Part shown: one piece after another, positions 31,150 through 40,951 of the stretch
Layout of the letters: each line of letters begins with the position of its first letter
Position numbering within the stretch: the first letter of the stretch is position 1
Source of the DNA: PWPR01 sp046542315
GTDB taxonomy: Bacteria; Bacillota; UBA994; PWPR01
Direction: 5' to 3'
Assembly: GCA_046542315.1 (NCBI GenBank)
Contig: JBKHBO010000007.1
Span: forward strand, 1 to 48,261
Length of the DNA: 48,261 nucleotides
Notes under the pieces: generated by a model
Told to the model about the DNA's origin: nothing
The model's database searches: none
What the model saw: only the letters and a program-made list of their open reading frames with translations
Program-made: the position numbers and the translations under genes

Positions 31150-32447
31150 ATTACTCTCCCATATAAGGCATCAAAGTCAATATCAGTTACAACTACTTTT
31201 ACAATTTGTCCTGGAGTTAGATCAATAGCAGAGTCTATATAGAAATGCGCATCTATGTCGGGTGCGTTCATTTCACTTCTTATTTCATACTTTGATCTTG
31301 ACAGTCTCTTTTCAACAATCACATCTACTTTTTTATTCAACCATTTCTTTTTTTGGTTATATGCTATATATTTTTGTTCTTCTACAATAATATTCATTCT
31401 TTGTACAGCTACCTCATAATCTACTTTATTATCTAAGTCAGCAGCAGGAGTGTTATCTTCTTCTGAATATACAAAAACTCCTAAATGGTCAAATTGAACC
31501 TCATTAATAAAATGAAGTAAGTGATTAAACTCTTCTTCTGTTTCACCAGGGAAGCCCACTATTAAAGTTGTTCGGATGGATAGATTAGGGATTCTTGCTC
31601 TTAAATTATCAAACCATTCTGGTTTTATCAAGTTAATTGCTCCCCTTTTCATTTGTTGTAGAATTTTAGGGTGAGAGTGTTGGATAGGTATATCCAAATA
31701 TGATACTATCTTCTCTTCATTAGCTATTAAATTGATTAATTCATCAGTAATAAAACCAGGGTAGCTGTACAACAACCTAAACCACTTAATTTCTTCTATT
31801 TTAATTAGTTCTTTTAAAAGATTAGCAATATTTGTCTTAGGCTTTAAATCTAATCCATAAGCAGTGGTATTTTGTGCAACTAAATTTATTTCTTTTACTC
31901 CTTGATCTGCAAGATGTTTCACTTCTTGTATTATACTATCTATTGATCTACTTTGAAAAGAGCCCTTAATACTTGGTATAGCACAGTAAGAGCACTTACT
32001 ATTACATCCATCAGCAATTTTAACAAAAGCAAATGGTTTCTCATCGATTTTTCTTGCTAGAAACTCTTTTCCAATGTTTTTATTATTCCTATATATTTTA
32101 GGAGGATTTTTTTTATTAACAATATCAACTATCTGGTCAAAATGACCAATCCCTATAAAAGAAGTTACTTCTGGCATTTCCTCAATTAATTCATCAGCGT
32201 ATCTTTCTGCTAAACAACCAGTCACATAAACTTTTGTGCTTTCATTTATATCTAAAGCAGTTAAAATAGCATCAATAGATTCTTCTTTGGCAGGTTTAAT
32301 AAAACCACAAGTATTAACAATTATAAAATCAGCTAATTCTGGGTCTTTAATTTCAATAAAACCTTCTTTCATCAATAGTCCTCGCATCACATCAGCATCA
32401 ACATCATTTTTGTCACAACCAAGTTTTTTTATATAAAATTTATTCAT
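31146..32447 (-). CDS. rimO: Ribosomal protein S12 methylthiotransferase RimO
   Basis: RimO methylthiolates the conserved Asp of ribosomal protein S12. The 433 residues have N-terminal cluster cysteines C11, C47 and C78, and the radical SAM motif CNSKCSYC with C148, C152 and C155. A C-terminal TRAM domain follows. The opening KKLGCDKNDVDAD is RimO-type rather than MiaB-type, and SSMDIDAHFY-like APDIDAHFYID is present near the end. It is four bases after the RodZ-like gene. Confidence 0.95.
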   Translation of the reverse strand: MNKFYIKKLGCDKNDVDADVMRGLLMKEGFIEIKDPELADFIIVNTCGFIKPAKEESIDAILTALDINESTKVYVTGCLAERYADELIEEMPEVTSFIGIGHFDQIVDIVNKKNPPKIYRNNKNIGKEFLARKIDEKPFAFVKIADGCNSKCSYCAIPSIKGSFQSRSIDSIIQEVKHLADQGVKEINLVAQNTTAYGLDLKPKTNIANLLKELIKIEEIKWFRLLYSYPGFITDELINLIANEEKIVSYLDIPIQHSHPKILQQMKRGAINLIKPEWFDNLRARIPNLSIRTTLIVGFPGETEEEFNHLLHFINEVQFDHLGVFVYSEEDNTPAADLDNKVDYEVAVQRMNIIVEEQKYIAYNQKKKWLNKKVDVIVEKRLSRSKYEIRSEMNAPDIDAHFYIDSAIDLTPGQIVKVVVTDIDFDALYGRVI

Positions 32448-32450
32448 TTT

Positions 32451-32840
32451 TTATGAGTAAAACATCATTAGTGCAACCACAGCGCCACCTAAAATTATTA
32501 ATCCTGCTATTAGAATTATAGTTCTCTTTTCAATGCTTTTTTCTTGTTCAATTTCTTTTAAGGCTTTGTTTGGTTTATCTATTTGATTTAGACTATTTAT
32601 TTGATCGACCCCAATATCTTTACTATAAAGTTCCAGCAAATTACCGTATTCTAAAGATAGTTCGCGTGAAATTGTTCTTAAGAATCCCTTAAGATAAACT
32701 TCTCCTGGCAAGGTGCTGAACTCACCATTTTCAATGGCTTCTAAGTAAATTTGTCTAATTTTAGTTTCCTCATGGAGCTCTTCTAAAGAGATATTTTTCT
32801 TTTCTCTCACTTCTTTAATATATGCACCTAATTCACTCAT
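32451..32840 (-). CDS. RodZ-like helix-turn-helix membrane protein
   Basis: The 129 residues have a Cro/RodZ-type helix-turn-helix (about 4-70: LGAYIKEVREKKNISLEELHE, with YLKGFLRTIS). A charged linker and one C-terminal membrane segment (about 106-127) follow. This is a short RodZ, lacking the extracellular domain of full-length forms. RodZ proteins connect MreB to the cell-shape machinery, and the position between ftsK and rimO matches the location of similar genes in Firmicutes. Function is inferred from architecture. Confidence 0.75.
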   Translation of the reverse strand: MSELGAYIKEVREKKNISLEELHEETKIRQIYLEAIENGEFSTLPGEVYLKGFLRTISRELSLEYGNLLELYSKDIGVDQINSLNQIDKPNKALKEIEQEKSIEKRTIILIAGLIILGGAVVALMMFYS

Positions 32841-32842
32841 CT

Positions 32843-35143
32843 CTAACCCTCCTGCTTATTATTTTTATTTAATAATTCTTTTACTATTGCACTTTCCATT
32901 AAAACATCTCTAGGTTTGCTTCCAGCATATCCAGAAATAGCTCCTGACTCTTCAAGTTGATCAACAATTCGCGCAGCTCTAGTATATCCTATTCTAAATC
33001 TTCTTTGTAGTAAAGAAATAGAAGCAGATCCATAATCAATGAATTCTAATAAAGCATCTTCAAACAACTCGTCTCTATCTTGTAATACATTAGCTGCAGT
33101 ATCAGTTGATTTATTGAAGTTTTCCCTAGCATAATTAGCATCTTTTTGGCCTTTAATATGATTAACTATTTTGTTTATTTCTCCTTCAGATATATATGAT
33201 CCCTGAACTCTCACTGGTTTATTTAACCCTGGTGGCATATATAGCATATCACCATTTCCTAAAAGTCTTTCTGCACCTGACATATCTAAAATAGTTCTAC
33301 TATCTACAGATGATGAAACTGCAAAAGCTATTCGTGCTGGTATATTTGCTTTGATTAAACCAGTAATTACATCAACAGAAGGCCTTTGTGTTCCAACTAC
33401 TAAGTGAATACCGGCAGCTCTTCCCATTTGAGCAATTCTACATATAGAATCCTCTACATCTTTTGATGCAACCATCATTAAGTCTGCTAACTCATCAATG
33501 ATAATAACTACAAAGGGTAGTTCTTTAATATCATCATCAGATGTTTTAATTTTTTTGTTAAACTGTGTAATGTTTCTTACACCCTTGCTAGCTAAAAGTT
33601 GATACCTTTTTTCCATCTCTTGCACTACCCACATTAGAGCTTGTGAAGCTTTTTTTGGATCTGTCACAACTGGTGTAAGTAAGTGTGGTAATTCGTCATA
33701 TGTGCTTAATTCTACTCTCTTTGGGTCTATTAAAATAAACTTCACTTGATGAGGTTTTTTTGTCAGCAAAATACTATTAATTATCACATTTATACAAACA
33801 CTTTTACCTGATCCAGTTGCACCAGCTATTAGCATATGAGGAAGTTCATTAATCTTACTTACAACTGGAGTACCAGATATATCAAGTCCAAGACCAATTT
33901 TTATACCATCACTAGTGCTTTCAAAAACTTCACTAGTTAGCACTTCTTTAAGTAAAACTATATTTGTAGTTTCATTTGGAACTTCAATTCCTATTGCAGA
34001 TTTCCCTGGAATTGGTGCTTCAATTCTGATGCTTTTTACAGCTAAACTTAAAGCAATATCATTCTCTAAAGATGAAACCTTACTCACTTTGATACCAGCT
34101 GCGATTTGCAATTCAAATCTTGTAATAGTAGGACCTACTGAAACTTTAGTTACTCTTGCATCAATTTTAAAATTGCTCAAAGTTTCTTCAATTTTATGTG
34201 CTTGTTGTCGTAAAAATTGTTGACTATTTAACGATTTATCGTCTGGATTATTAAGTAGTTTTATATCAGGCAAGTCATATTCCTTATCAGGAACGACTAA
34301 GTGCAAATCATCTGAATTATCTTCTTTAATTGCTTCATCAGATTCTTCTAAATCTCCTTGTAAGTCTTTTATTTTCTTTTGTTCTAGCTCACTCAAAGAT
34401 TCATCAGTGGTTTCATCAGGAGCACTAAGGTTTGATGCAAATTTTTCTTCAGCCTCATCCAGTTTATTAGCATCTTGAGAGCCTTTATCTTCTATATCGG
34501 TCTTATCTTCAAATTTTTCATAGTTATATTTAGGACTTTCTATTACTAACTCTTCTCTTGGTTTAACTTCCTTTTTTACAACCTTTTGCTTTTGCTGGTT
34601 TTTTCTTCTGGAAACATCTTTAATGTAGTTGGTAATTTTATTATAAATTATCTTTATAAGCGAAATAATACTAATACCTGTAAAGATTAAAAAACTTACA
34701 ATTGTAGAAGTTATTAATAAAATGTACATTCCAACATGTCCAAAAGCTTTGAATAAAAATGAAACTAAAGCTCCACCAATAAGTCCTCCACCTAAGCCAT
34801 TTAAACCTATCTCATAAGCATCTAAAAAGTTGTTATTTGGGACATGATAAATATGAATAAATGTTAAAAGTGATAAAATCAATCCGATAAGAGATAAATA
34901 TTTCGTTAAATTAAGTGTATCTTTGTTAAATAGATTAATAAATCCTATTGAAATCAAAGAAAGAACTATTACATAAGATCCATTTTCACCAAACAGACTA
35001 GCTAATAAACGATAAACAAAGCCACCAACTATACCTGCATCACCTTTTGTATATATGAAGAATGCTAAAAGTGCAGCTAGAGCAAATATTGCTATCGCCA
35101 TAGCTTCTTTCTTGTACGAAATTTGTTCTTTGTTTTTAGCCAT
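32843..35143 (-). CDS. ftsK: DNA translocase FtsK/SpoIIIE
   Basis: This ATP-driven motor pumps chromosomal DNA through the closing septum. The 766 residues have four N-terminal membrane segments (about 14-170), a charged linker (about 175-290), the motor with Walker A GATGSGKS near 435-445 and Walker B FVVIIIDELADL, and a C-terminal winged-helix gamma domain (about 700-760, ISLLQRRFRIGYTRAARIVDQLE) that reads orienting DNA sequences. The length is that of SpoIIIE/SftA-type proteins. Sporulation use cannot be judged from the window. Confidence 0.95.
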   Translation of the reverse strand: MAKNKEQISYKKEAMAIAIFALAALLAFFIYTKGDAGIVGGFVYRLLASLFGENGSYVIVLSLISIGFINLFNKDTLNLTKYLSLIGLILSLLTFIHIYHVPNNNFLDAYEIGLNGLGGGLIGGALVSFLFKAFGHVGMYILLITSTIVSFLIFTGISIISLIKIIYNKITNYIKDVSRRKNQQKQKVVKKEVKPREELVIESPKYNYEKFEDKTDIEDKGSQDANKLDEAEEKFASNLSAPDETTDESLSELEQKKIKDLQGDLEESDEAIKEDNSDDLHLVVPDKEYDLPDIKLLNNPDDKSLNSQQFLRQQAHKIEETLSNFKIDARVTKVSVGPTITRFELQIAAGIKVSKVSSLENDIALSLAVKSIRIEAPIPGKSAIGIEVPNETTNIVLLKEVLTSEVFESTSDGIKIGLGLDISGTPVVSKINELPHMLIAGATGSGKSVCINVIINSILLTKKPHQVKFILIDPKRVELSTYDELPHLLTPVVTDPKKASQALMWVVQEMEKRYQLLASKGVRNITQFNKKIKTSDDDIKELPFVVIIIDELADLMMVASKDVEDSICRIAQMGRAAGIHLVVGTQRPSVDVITGLIKANIPARIAFAVSSSVDSRTILDMSGAERLLGNGDMLYMPPGLNKPVRVQGSYISEGEINKIVNHIKGQKDANYARENFNKSTDTAANVLQDRDELFEDALLEFIDYGSASISLLQRRFRIGYTRAARIVDQLEESGAISGYAGSKPRDVLMESAIVKELLNKNNKQEG

Positions 35144-35154
35144 AATAAGCTCCT

Positions 35155-35952
35155 TTACAAATTAAGAAACACTAATATAATCCCTATTGAAACACAATAA
35201 TAAGAAAAGTATTTCCACTTTTCACTTTGAATAACTCTCAGTAATATTTTAATTGCTATAATTCCAAAAATAAATGAAGTTAACATACCAACTACTAAAA
35301 AAGAAAAATTAATACTTGTAGAATCTATTAGGTCAGGTATTTTTAGTAATGCTGCTCCACCTATCACAGGTAAAGACATAATAAATGACCATTCTGCTGC
35401 TGTCTTTCTATTGTATTTTTTAAAAAGCCCAGCAGTTATACTCATTCCTGCACGTGAAATACCTGGGATTACAGCTAAACTCTGAAGAATCCCTATAAAA
35501 AAAGCATCTTTGAAGTTTAGATCTTTCAACTCTTTTTTTCCAATATCAAATTTCGTTGAAGTAAAAAGTATTATTCCAGTAAATATTAAAGCAACACCTA
35601 CAAGAAAAATTGAGTCAAACATACTTTCAAAATATGCATCAAGAAATAATCCAGTTACAACTGCCGGTATAGATGCTACTATAATTAGCAAAATAAAATT
35701 ACTATTGGTTTTAAAATGACTTGTATAACCTTTCTTAAAAAGACCAAAAAAATCTTTAAACAGCATTGCAATTTTATCTCTAAAACATACAATTACAGAA
35801 AATAAAGTACCAACATGAAGCATAATCTCTAAGGTGTTTCCTGGAGATGACACATTTAAATACTCACTAAAAACGACTAGGTGACCAGAGCTACTAATTG
35901 GTAAAAACTCTGATATTCCTTGAATAATACCCAATATTAAAGATTTAAGCAT
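35155..35952 (-). CDS. uppP: Undecaprenyl-diphosphatase UppP
   Basis: UppP (BacA) recycles the lipid carrier of cell-wall synthesis by removing a phosphate from undecaprenyl diphosphate, and its over-expression can give bacitracin resistance. The 265-residue membrane protein has the catalytic GISEFLPISSSGHLV near 11-25 and the second motif GISRAGMSITAGL near 160-175. About eight membrane segments are seen. It overlaps the aspartate kinase gene by eight bases. Confidence 0.96.
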   Translation of the reverse strand: MLKSLILGIIQGISEFLPISSSGHLVVFSEYLNVSSPGNTLEIMLHVGTLFSVIVCFRDKIAMLFKDFFGLFKKGYTSHFKTNSNFILLIIVASIPAVVTGLFLDAYFESMFDSIFLVGVALIFTGIILFTSTKFDIGKKELKDLNFKDAFFIGILQSLAVIPGISRAGMSITAGLFKKYNRKTAAEWSFIMSLPVIGGAALLKIPDLIDSTSINFSFLVVGMLTSFIFGIIAIKILLRVIQSEKWKYFSYYCVSIGIILVFLNL

Positions 35953-37168
35953 CTTCTTTCTCCAACTGCGTAGTGAAAAACTCTTTGTGTAAAGCCTCCA
36001 AAGCTAAAATAAGTTTATCAGAGTCTATAAGGCATGTTATATTCATATGGGAATCTGTAGTTTGTATAACTTCAATGTTATTTCCTACTAAGGTTGATAT
36101 TATTCTCGAGAATACTCCTGGCTGCCTATGCATTCCCAAACCTACACAAGAGACTTTAGTCACATCATGTTTGAATTTATATTTAATATTTAATGAGTCA
36201 CTTATTTTTTTGACATTTATAACTTGAGCAGAATTTATAATAAAGTAGTGACCTTCAGAAGTAATATTTATCAAATCTAAACTTACTCCATTTTCTGCTA
36301 AAGCTTTATAGAGCTTCTCACTGTCTTTTTGAGTTATCTTTGGATAATATGCTTGCACAAGATCTGGCTCATGAGAAATAGCTGTAATAACTTTAGGCTT
36401 AGCATTTTCAAGATATTGGATTTGTTCTTTTGTTACAACTGTTCCTTCAAAATGATCTTCTATGTTACACACATATAGAGGCAAATTATTAGACATTGCT
36501 AATTCAACGGCTCTTGGATGTACAACTTTTGACCCATGGCTTGCCATTTGGAATAATTCAGTGTATGAAATGCTTTTTAATAAATTTGCATTGCTTACTA
36601 ATCTTGGGTCAGCAGTATATATCCCATTAACGTCGGTGTATATCTCCACTTTGTTAGCATCTATTGCTGCTCCAATTGCAATAGCTGAAATATCAGATCC
36701 TCCCCTACCTAAAGTAGTTATGTTTCCAGTTTCTGATACTCCTTGAAATCCAGTAATTATAGGAATAATTTTCTTATTAATCAAATCATTTATTTTGTTA
36801 GTTTCAATAGAAATAACTTTTGCATTCCCATGATCTCCGTTAGTTAAAATGCCAGCTTGAGCACCTGTGAGCACTTCTGTTTCAATTTCCAGTTCATTTA
36901 AAATTCCTGACACAACTACACTCGCAATTATCTCACCACAAGACATTAATAAATCCTTTTCTCTCTCATTTACTACGACTTTGTATTCCTCTAAAATACT
37001 TAAAAGAGAATCAGTTGAGTATGGATTTTCAATTCTACCTAAAGCACTAACAACAATTACTGGAAAATCGTGATTATCCAGAGATGTCTTAATAATATTT
37101 AATAGTAGTTGCTTACTATTTTTTTTATTTAAGGTGTTTCCACCAAACTTTTTAACTACAATATTCAT
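35945..37168 (-). CDS. lysC: Aspartate kinase
   Basis: Aspartate kinase makes aspartyl phosphate, the entry to lysine, threonine and methionine synthesis. The 407 residues have the kinase domain (1 to about 250), with GRGGSDISAIAI near 153-165 and EIYTDVNGIYTADPR, followed by two ACT domains (about 265-400) for feedback control. The nucleotide-site motif reads KFGGNTL rather than the usual KFGGTSV. No other lysine-pathway gene is adjacent. It lies between gpsA and uppP. Confidence 0.93.
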   Translation of the reverse strand: MNIVVKKFGGNTLNKKNSKQLLLNIIKTSLDNHDFPVIVVSALGRIENPYSTDSLLSILEEYKVVVNEREKDLLMSCGEIIASVVVSGILNELEIETEVLTGAQAGILTNGDHGNAKVISIETNKINDLINKKIIPIITGFQGVSETGNITTLGRGGSDISAIAIGAAIDANKVEIYTDVNGIYTADPRLVSNANLLKSISYTELFQMASHGSKVVHPRAVELAMSNNLPLYVCNIEDHFEGTVVTKEQIQYLENAKPKVITAISHEPDLVQAYYPKITQKDSEKLYKALAENGVSLDLINITSEGHYFIINSAQVINVKKISDSLNIKYKFKHDVTKVSCVGLGMHRQPGVFSRIISTLVGNNIEVIQTTDSHMNITCLIDSDKLILALEALHKEFFTTQLEKEDA

Positions 37169-37176
37169 AATAACTC

Positions 37177-38190
37177 CTAGTATGCAATATCTTCGACTTC
37201 AGGTCTTTTATCACCAGTCATTAGATGCTCTACTGCATCATTAACATCAATCTTATCGTGTAGTATCTTATAAAGAGTCTCAGTGATAGGCATTCTTACA
37301 TCATATTGTTGTGATAACTCGTATGCGATGTTACATGCGCTAACTCCTTCAACTACCATATTAGTATTAGCTAAATAATCTTTCAATTTCACCCCTTCAC
37401 CAATAGCTATACCACACCTTCTATTACGGCTATGCATAGAAGTACAAGTTACTATAAGGTCACCTATTCCAGATAAACCAGAAAAAGTAACACTTCTTGC
37501 TCCCATTGATAAACCTAATCTTCTTATTTCAGTTAGACCCCTGGTCATTAAAGCTGCCCTAGTATTATCACCCAAACCTATTCCATCTAAAACACCAGTG
37601 GCTAGTGCTATTATGTTCTTTAATGCTCCACCTACCTCCACGCCGATAACATCTTTACTAGTGTATACTCTAAAAAATGGTGTCATAAATGCATTCTGAA
37701 CGTTTAATGCAATTTCTTTATTGTTAGATGCAACTACTGTTGCAGAAGGTACTTTATTACCGGTTTCTTCGGCATGATTCGGACCAGAAAGAACAGCAAT
37801 AGGATTTTCTGGGAAGTAATCAGATAATACTTCACTTAATCTTTTGTTAGTTTTAGGGTCAAATCCTTTTCCTATGTTCACTAAGGTTGCATTAGAGCTA
37901 ATTTTCCCTCTCAAAGTTTTTGCTGTAGCTGATAAATACTCAGAAGGTAGTGCAAAAATAATTAAATCTTTATCATTAGCTGTTTTTTCTATGTCATTAA
38001 ATGCTTTAACATTTTCTGATAATTTTACATTAGGTAAATACATTTTATTTATATGATCTTCATTTATTTGATTGCATACTTCTATTTCTCTAGCCCAAAT
38101 ATGAACTTCGGAAAAATTCTCAGCTAAAACTGTAGTTATTCCACTGCCCCAACCACCAGCACCAATTACTGCTACTTTATCAAACTGCAT
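37177..38190 (-). CDS. gpsA: Glycerol-3-phosphate dehydrogenase [NAD(P)+]
   Basis: GpsA reduces dihydroxyacetone phosphate to sn-glycerol 3-phosphate for phospholipids. The 337 residues begin with the Rossmann motif GAGGWGSG at 11-18. The catalytic region GVEVGGALKNIIALATG (with the active Lys) and the RGLTEIRRLGLSMG segment are present. It sits four bases after der. In many Firmicutes plsY stands between them, but it is absent here. Confidence 0.95.
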   Translation of the reverse strand: MQFDKVAVIGAGGWGSGITTVLAENFSEVHIWAREIEVCNQINEDHINKMYLPNVKLSENVKAFNDIEKTANDKDLIIFALPSEYLSATAKTLRGKISSNATLVNIGKGFDPKTNKRLSEVLSDYFPENPIAVLSGPNHAEETGNKVPSATVVASNNKEIALNVQNAFMTPFFRVYTSKDVIGVEVGGALKNIIALATGVLDGIGLGDNTRAALMTRGLTEIRRLGLSMGARSVTFSGLSGIGDLIVTCTSMHSRNRRCGIAIGEGVKLKDYLANTNMVVEGVSACNIAYELSQQYDVRMPITETLYKILHDKIDVNDAVEHLMTGDKRPEVEDIAY

Positions 38191-38194
38191 TTCA

Positions 38195-39508
38195 TTACCT
38201 CCTTGATCTTTCTCTGATCATCCATCTAATAGGGGTTCCTGTGAACCCATAAGCTTCTCTAATAATATTTTCTAGATATCTTTGATATGAAAAATGCATC
38301 AATTTCTTATTATTGACAAATAGAACAAAAACAGGTGGTTTAGTTTTTGTCTGAGTTCCATAAAGAATTTTGAGTTGTCTTCCTTTTCTACTAGGCGGTG
38401 GTGTCATATATACGGCTTCTTCAATAATTGAATTAAGAACACCTGTAGGAATTCTAATATTTTGTTGTTCTGATACATATTCTATAAGTTCTAGCAGTTC
38501 TGGTATCCTTTGCCCAGTAATTGCTGATATAAATACAATTGGTGCATAGCTTAAGAAAGGAACATCATTTTGCAAATTTTTCTTATAAATATCTAAAGAA
38601 TGACTATCTTTTTCAAATATATCCCATTTATTAATTGCAATAATACAGCCCTTACCATTTTCATGAGCTTGACCAGCAATTTTTTTATCTTGTTCAGACA
38701 AGCCAATCAATGCATCAACAACTAAGATAACAATATCTGACCTTTCAATTGCATCAATAGTTCTACTGGCACTATATCTTTCTAAGTCTTCTTTAATTTG
38801 ACTCTTTTTTCTTAAACCAGCAGTGTCAATGAGAACATATTCTTGATTATTGTATCTAAAAAAGCTATCTATTGAATCTCGAGTTGTACCTGGTATTTCA
38901 CTTACAATAGTTCTGTTTTCACCTAAAATTTTATTTGTTAATGAAGATTTGCCTACATTTGGCCTGCCAACAATAGCCACTTTTATTGGATCATCTTCTA
39001 ATTGTTTTGCTGATTCAGGTAAATGAGTAATTATTTCATCTAACAAATCTCCAACACCTAATCCACCTTCAGCAGATATTGGAATTATAACTTCAAATCC
39101 TAAATTATAGAATTCATAAATTTGATCAGTTAAATCAACAGTATCTATTTTATTACATGCTAAGATTACAGGAACTTGCTTACTCCTTAAATAAGTTGCA
39201 ATTTCTCTATCTAAAGGATTAATACCTTCTCTTCCATCTACAATAAAAACAGCCACTGATGCTTCTACTAAAGCATAATCAACTTGTGTTTTGATTTCTT
39301 CTACAAAAGGTGCATCATCAATATCATTGATTCCACCAGTATCTACAATTCTGAAGTGATTGCCAAGCCATTCGCAGTCTGAGTATAATCTATCCCTAGT
39401 AACTCCGGGAGTATCCTCTACTATTGCATGTCGATAACCTACAATTCTATTAAACAGAGTAGACTTACCTACATTAGGTCTACCGATTAAAGCTACAACT
39501 GGTTTCAT
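38195..39508 (-). CDS. der: Ribosome-associated GTPase Der (EngA)
   Basis: Der helps assemble the 50S ribosomal subunit. The 437 residues contain two tandem GTPase domains, each with the P-loop GRPNVGKS (near 8-15 and 181-188), then DTPGVTRD / EIPGTTRDS switch regions, NKxD motifs (NKID, NKWD), and the C-terminal KH-like domain. The length and double-domain layout are standard. It abuts the DUF512 gene with no gap. Confidence 0.96.
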   Translation of the reverse strand: MKPVVALIGRPNVGKSTLFNRIVGYRHAIVEDTPGVTRDRLYSDCEWLGNHFRIVDTGGINDIDDAPFVEEIKTQVDYALVEASVAVFIVDGREGINPLDREIATYLRSKQVPVILACNKIDTVDLTDQIYEFYNLGFEVIIPISAEGGLGVGDLLDEIITHLPESAKQLEDDPIKVAIVGRPNVGKSSLTNKILGENRTIVSEIPGTTRDSIDSFFRYNNQEYVLIDTAGLRKKSQIKEDLERYSASRTIDAIERSDIVILVVDALIGLSEQDKKIAGQAHENGKGCIIAINKWDIFEKDSHSLDIYKKNLQNDVPFLSYAPIVFISAITGQRIPELLELIEYVSEQQNIRIPTGVLNSIIEEAVYMTPPPSRKGRQLKILYGTQTKTKPPVFVLFVNNKKLMHFSYQRYLENIIREAYGFTGTPIRWMIRERSRR

Positions 39509-40849
39509 TTAACTCACACCTTCTTTTAAAATTTCTTTTATTAGACTCTCACCATTTATATTAGTTTCGATTATTGAAAAGCTGAAAGCATTCTTAATTT
39601 CTTCTAGAGTAATCCCGTCTAAAAATTTTATATTGTCATAATCTAAAGTATTATCTGGTAGTAAAACAAAAATGTTGTTTGAACTAAACTTATTCAACTT
39701 ATTTATTATGTCACTTCCAACTAACAAGCCAGTCACATTAACTGAATCGCCAAAGAATTTATTCTCTATACTAATAACTTCATATTCAAATTTATCATTT
39801 ATTTTGCTAATCATATTTAATAATCTAACAATATAAACTTCTGTTAGCTTACCTGTAATTATAAGGCATTTCTTATTAAAGTTAGCACTTTTTATTGCGT
39901 TTTGGTTATTTAACATAGCTTCCTTAAATTGATCAATAAATATTCGCAACATGCCAATACCATTTTCTAATTGCGAGTAATCTTGATAATATTTTGCTTT
40001 TGGAATATCTTCCTGTGCTTTAATAAAAATCTCATCAGATATGAACACAATATTCTTTTCATAATTCTCCATATATTTTTTCGAGATATTTATAGTTTCT
40101 TTAGCTACTTCTATGTCAATTTGGTTTAATTCTGGTAAATTATTTCTATACTGTGTAAGTCCAACTGGGACTATTGCGATAGATAAAACATTAGGCTTTA
40201 GTTGATGTAGATCTTCTAAAGTATTTTCCAAGACCTTACCATCATTATATCCGGGTACTAAAACTATTTGTGTATGAAAATATATCCCGCCATCTTTTAA
40301 TTTTTCTAACAAATTCATAATGGAAAAACTTTTTTCTCTTCCCATTAAAATATCCCTATTTTTATCTGTTTGATGTACCGAGATATATAATGGTGATAGG
40401 TTATATTTAATTATTCTTTCAATATCCTCATCTGATAGGTTTGTTCCAGTAATATAGTTGCCTGACATAAAAGACATCCTGTAATCATCATCTTTAATAT
40501 ATAATGTATGTCTTAACCCTGGGGGCATCTGGTTGATAAAACAAAATTTGCAATTATTATGACACGTTTTTATAGGAGTAATAGTAGGAGGATCAAAGTG
40601 AAGTCCTAAATCTTCGTTATAATCTTTTTCAATCTCAAAAATTATTAATTCACCATTTTTTTTCTCGACTTCTAGTTCTATATAATTATCAGATATTTCA
40701 ATCATGTAATCGATTATATCCCCAACAGGTTCTTTATTTATCTTTAACACCTTGTCCCCGCAAGATAATTCTAGTTCCTCTGCAATACTATTTTCTCTTA
40801 TTGACTTTATTATTGCTTCTTTCAATTTACCACCAACTTTTTCTTTCAC
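39509..40849 (-). CDS. DUF512 protein with PDZ and radical SAM domains
   Basis: The function of this conserved clostridial family is unknown. The 446 residues open with a PDZ-like domain (about 10-75), then a radical SAM-like cluster motif CHNNCKFCF (C96, C100, C103) followed by INQMPPGLR, and the C-terminal DUF512 domain (about 300-430). The frame opens at GTG 40849; TTG 40825, eight codons in, has a GGTGG ribosome site close upstream and is a possible alternative start. It lies between der and ispH-S1, its usual place in related genomes. Confidence 0.88.
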   Translation of the reverse strand: MKEKVGGKLKEAIIKSIRENSIAEELELSCGDKVLKINKEPVGDIIDYMIEISDNYIELEVEKKNGELIIFEIEKDYNEDLGLHFDPPTITPIKTCHNNCKFCFINQMPPGLRHTLYIKDDDYRMSFMSGNYITGTNLSDEDIERIIKYNLSPLYISVHQTDKNRDILMGREKSFSIMNLLEKLKDGGIYFHTQIVLVPGYNDGKVLENTLEDLHQLKPNVLSIAIVPVGLTQYRNNLPELNQIDIEVAKETINISKKYMENYEKNIVFISDEIFIKAQEDIPKAKYYQDYSQLENGIGMLRIFIDQFKEAMLNNQNAIKSANFNKKCLIITGKLTEVYIVRLLNMISKINDKFEYEVISIENKFFGDSVNVTGLLVGSDIINKLNKFSSNNIFVLLPDNTLDYDNIKFLDGITLEEIKNAFSFSIIETNINGESLIKEILKEGVS

Positions 40850-40874
40850 TATCTATATTTTATACTATAAGTTT

Positions 40875-40935
40875 AAAAAAACAAAAGAGAGTGATTAAAT
40901 CTCAGCAAAAAGCTAAGTATTTTAACCGCCTCTCT
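40875..40935 (-). terminator. Probable terminator after ispH-S1
   Basis: On the minus strand AGAGAG (40930-40935) pairs with CTCTCT (40886-40891), enclosing an inner hairpin CTTAGC/GCTGAG (40912-40917 and 40901-40906). A T-rich tract follows. The stem is not compact, so termination may be partial. Confidence 0.55.
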
Positions 40936-40951
40936 AATAATTCTAAAGTAA

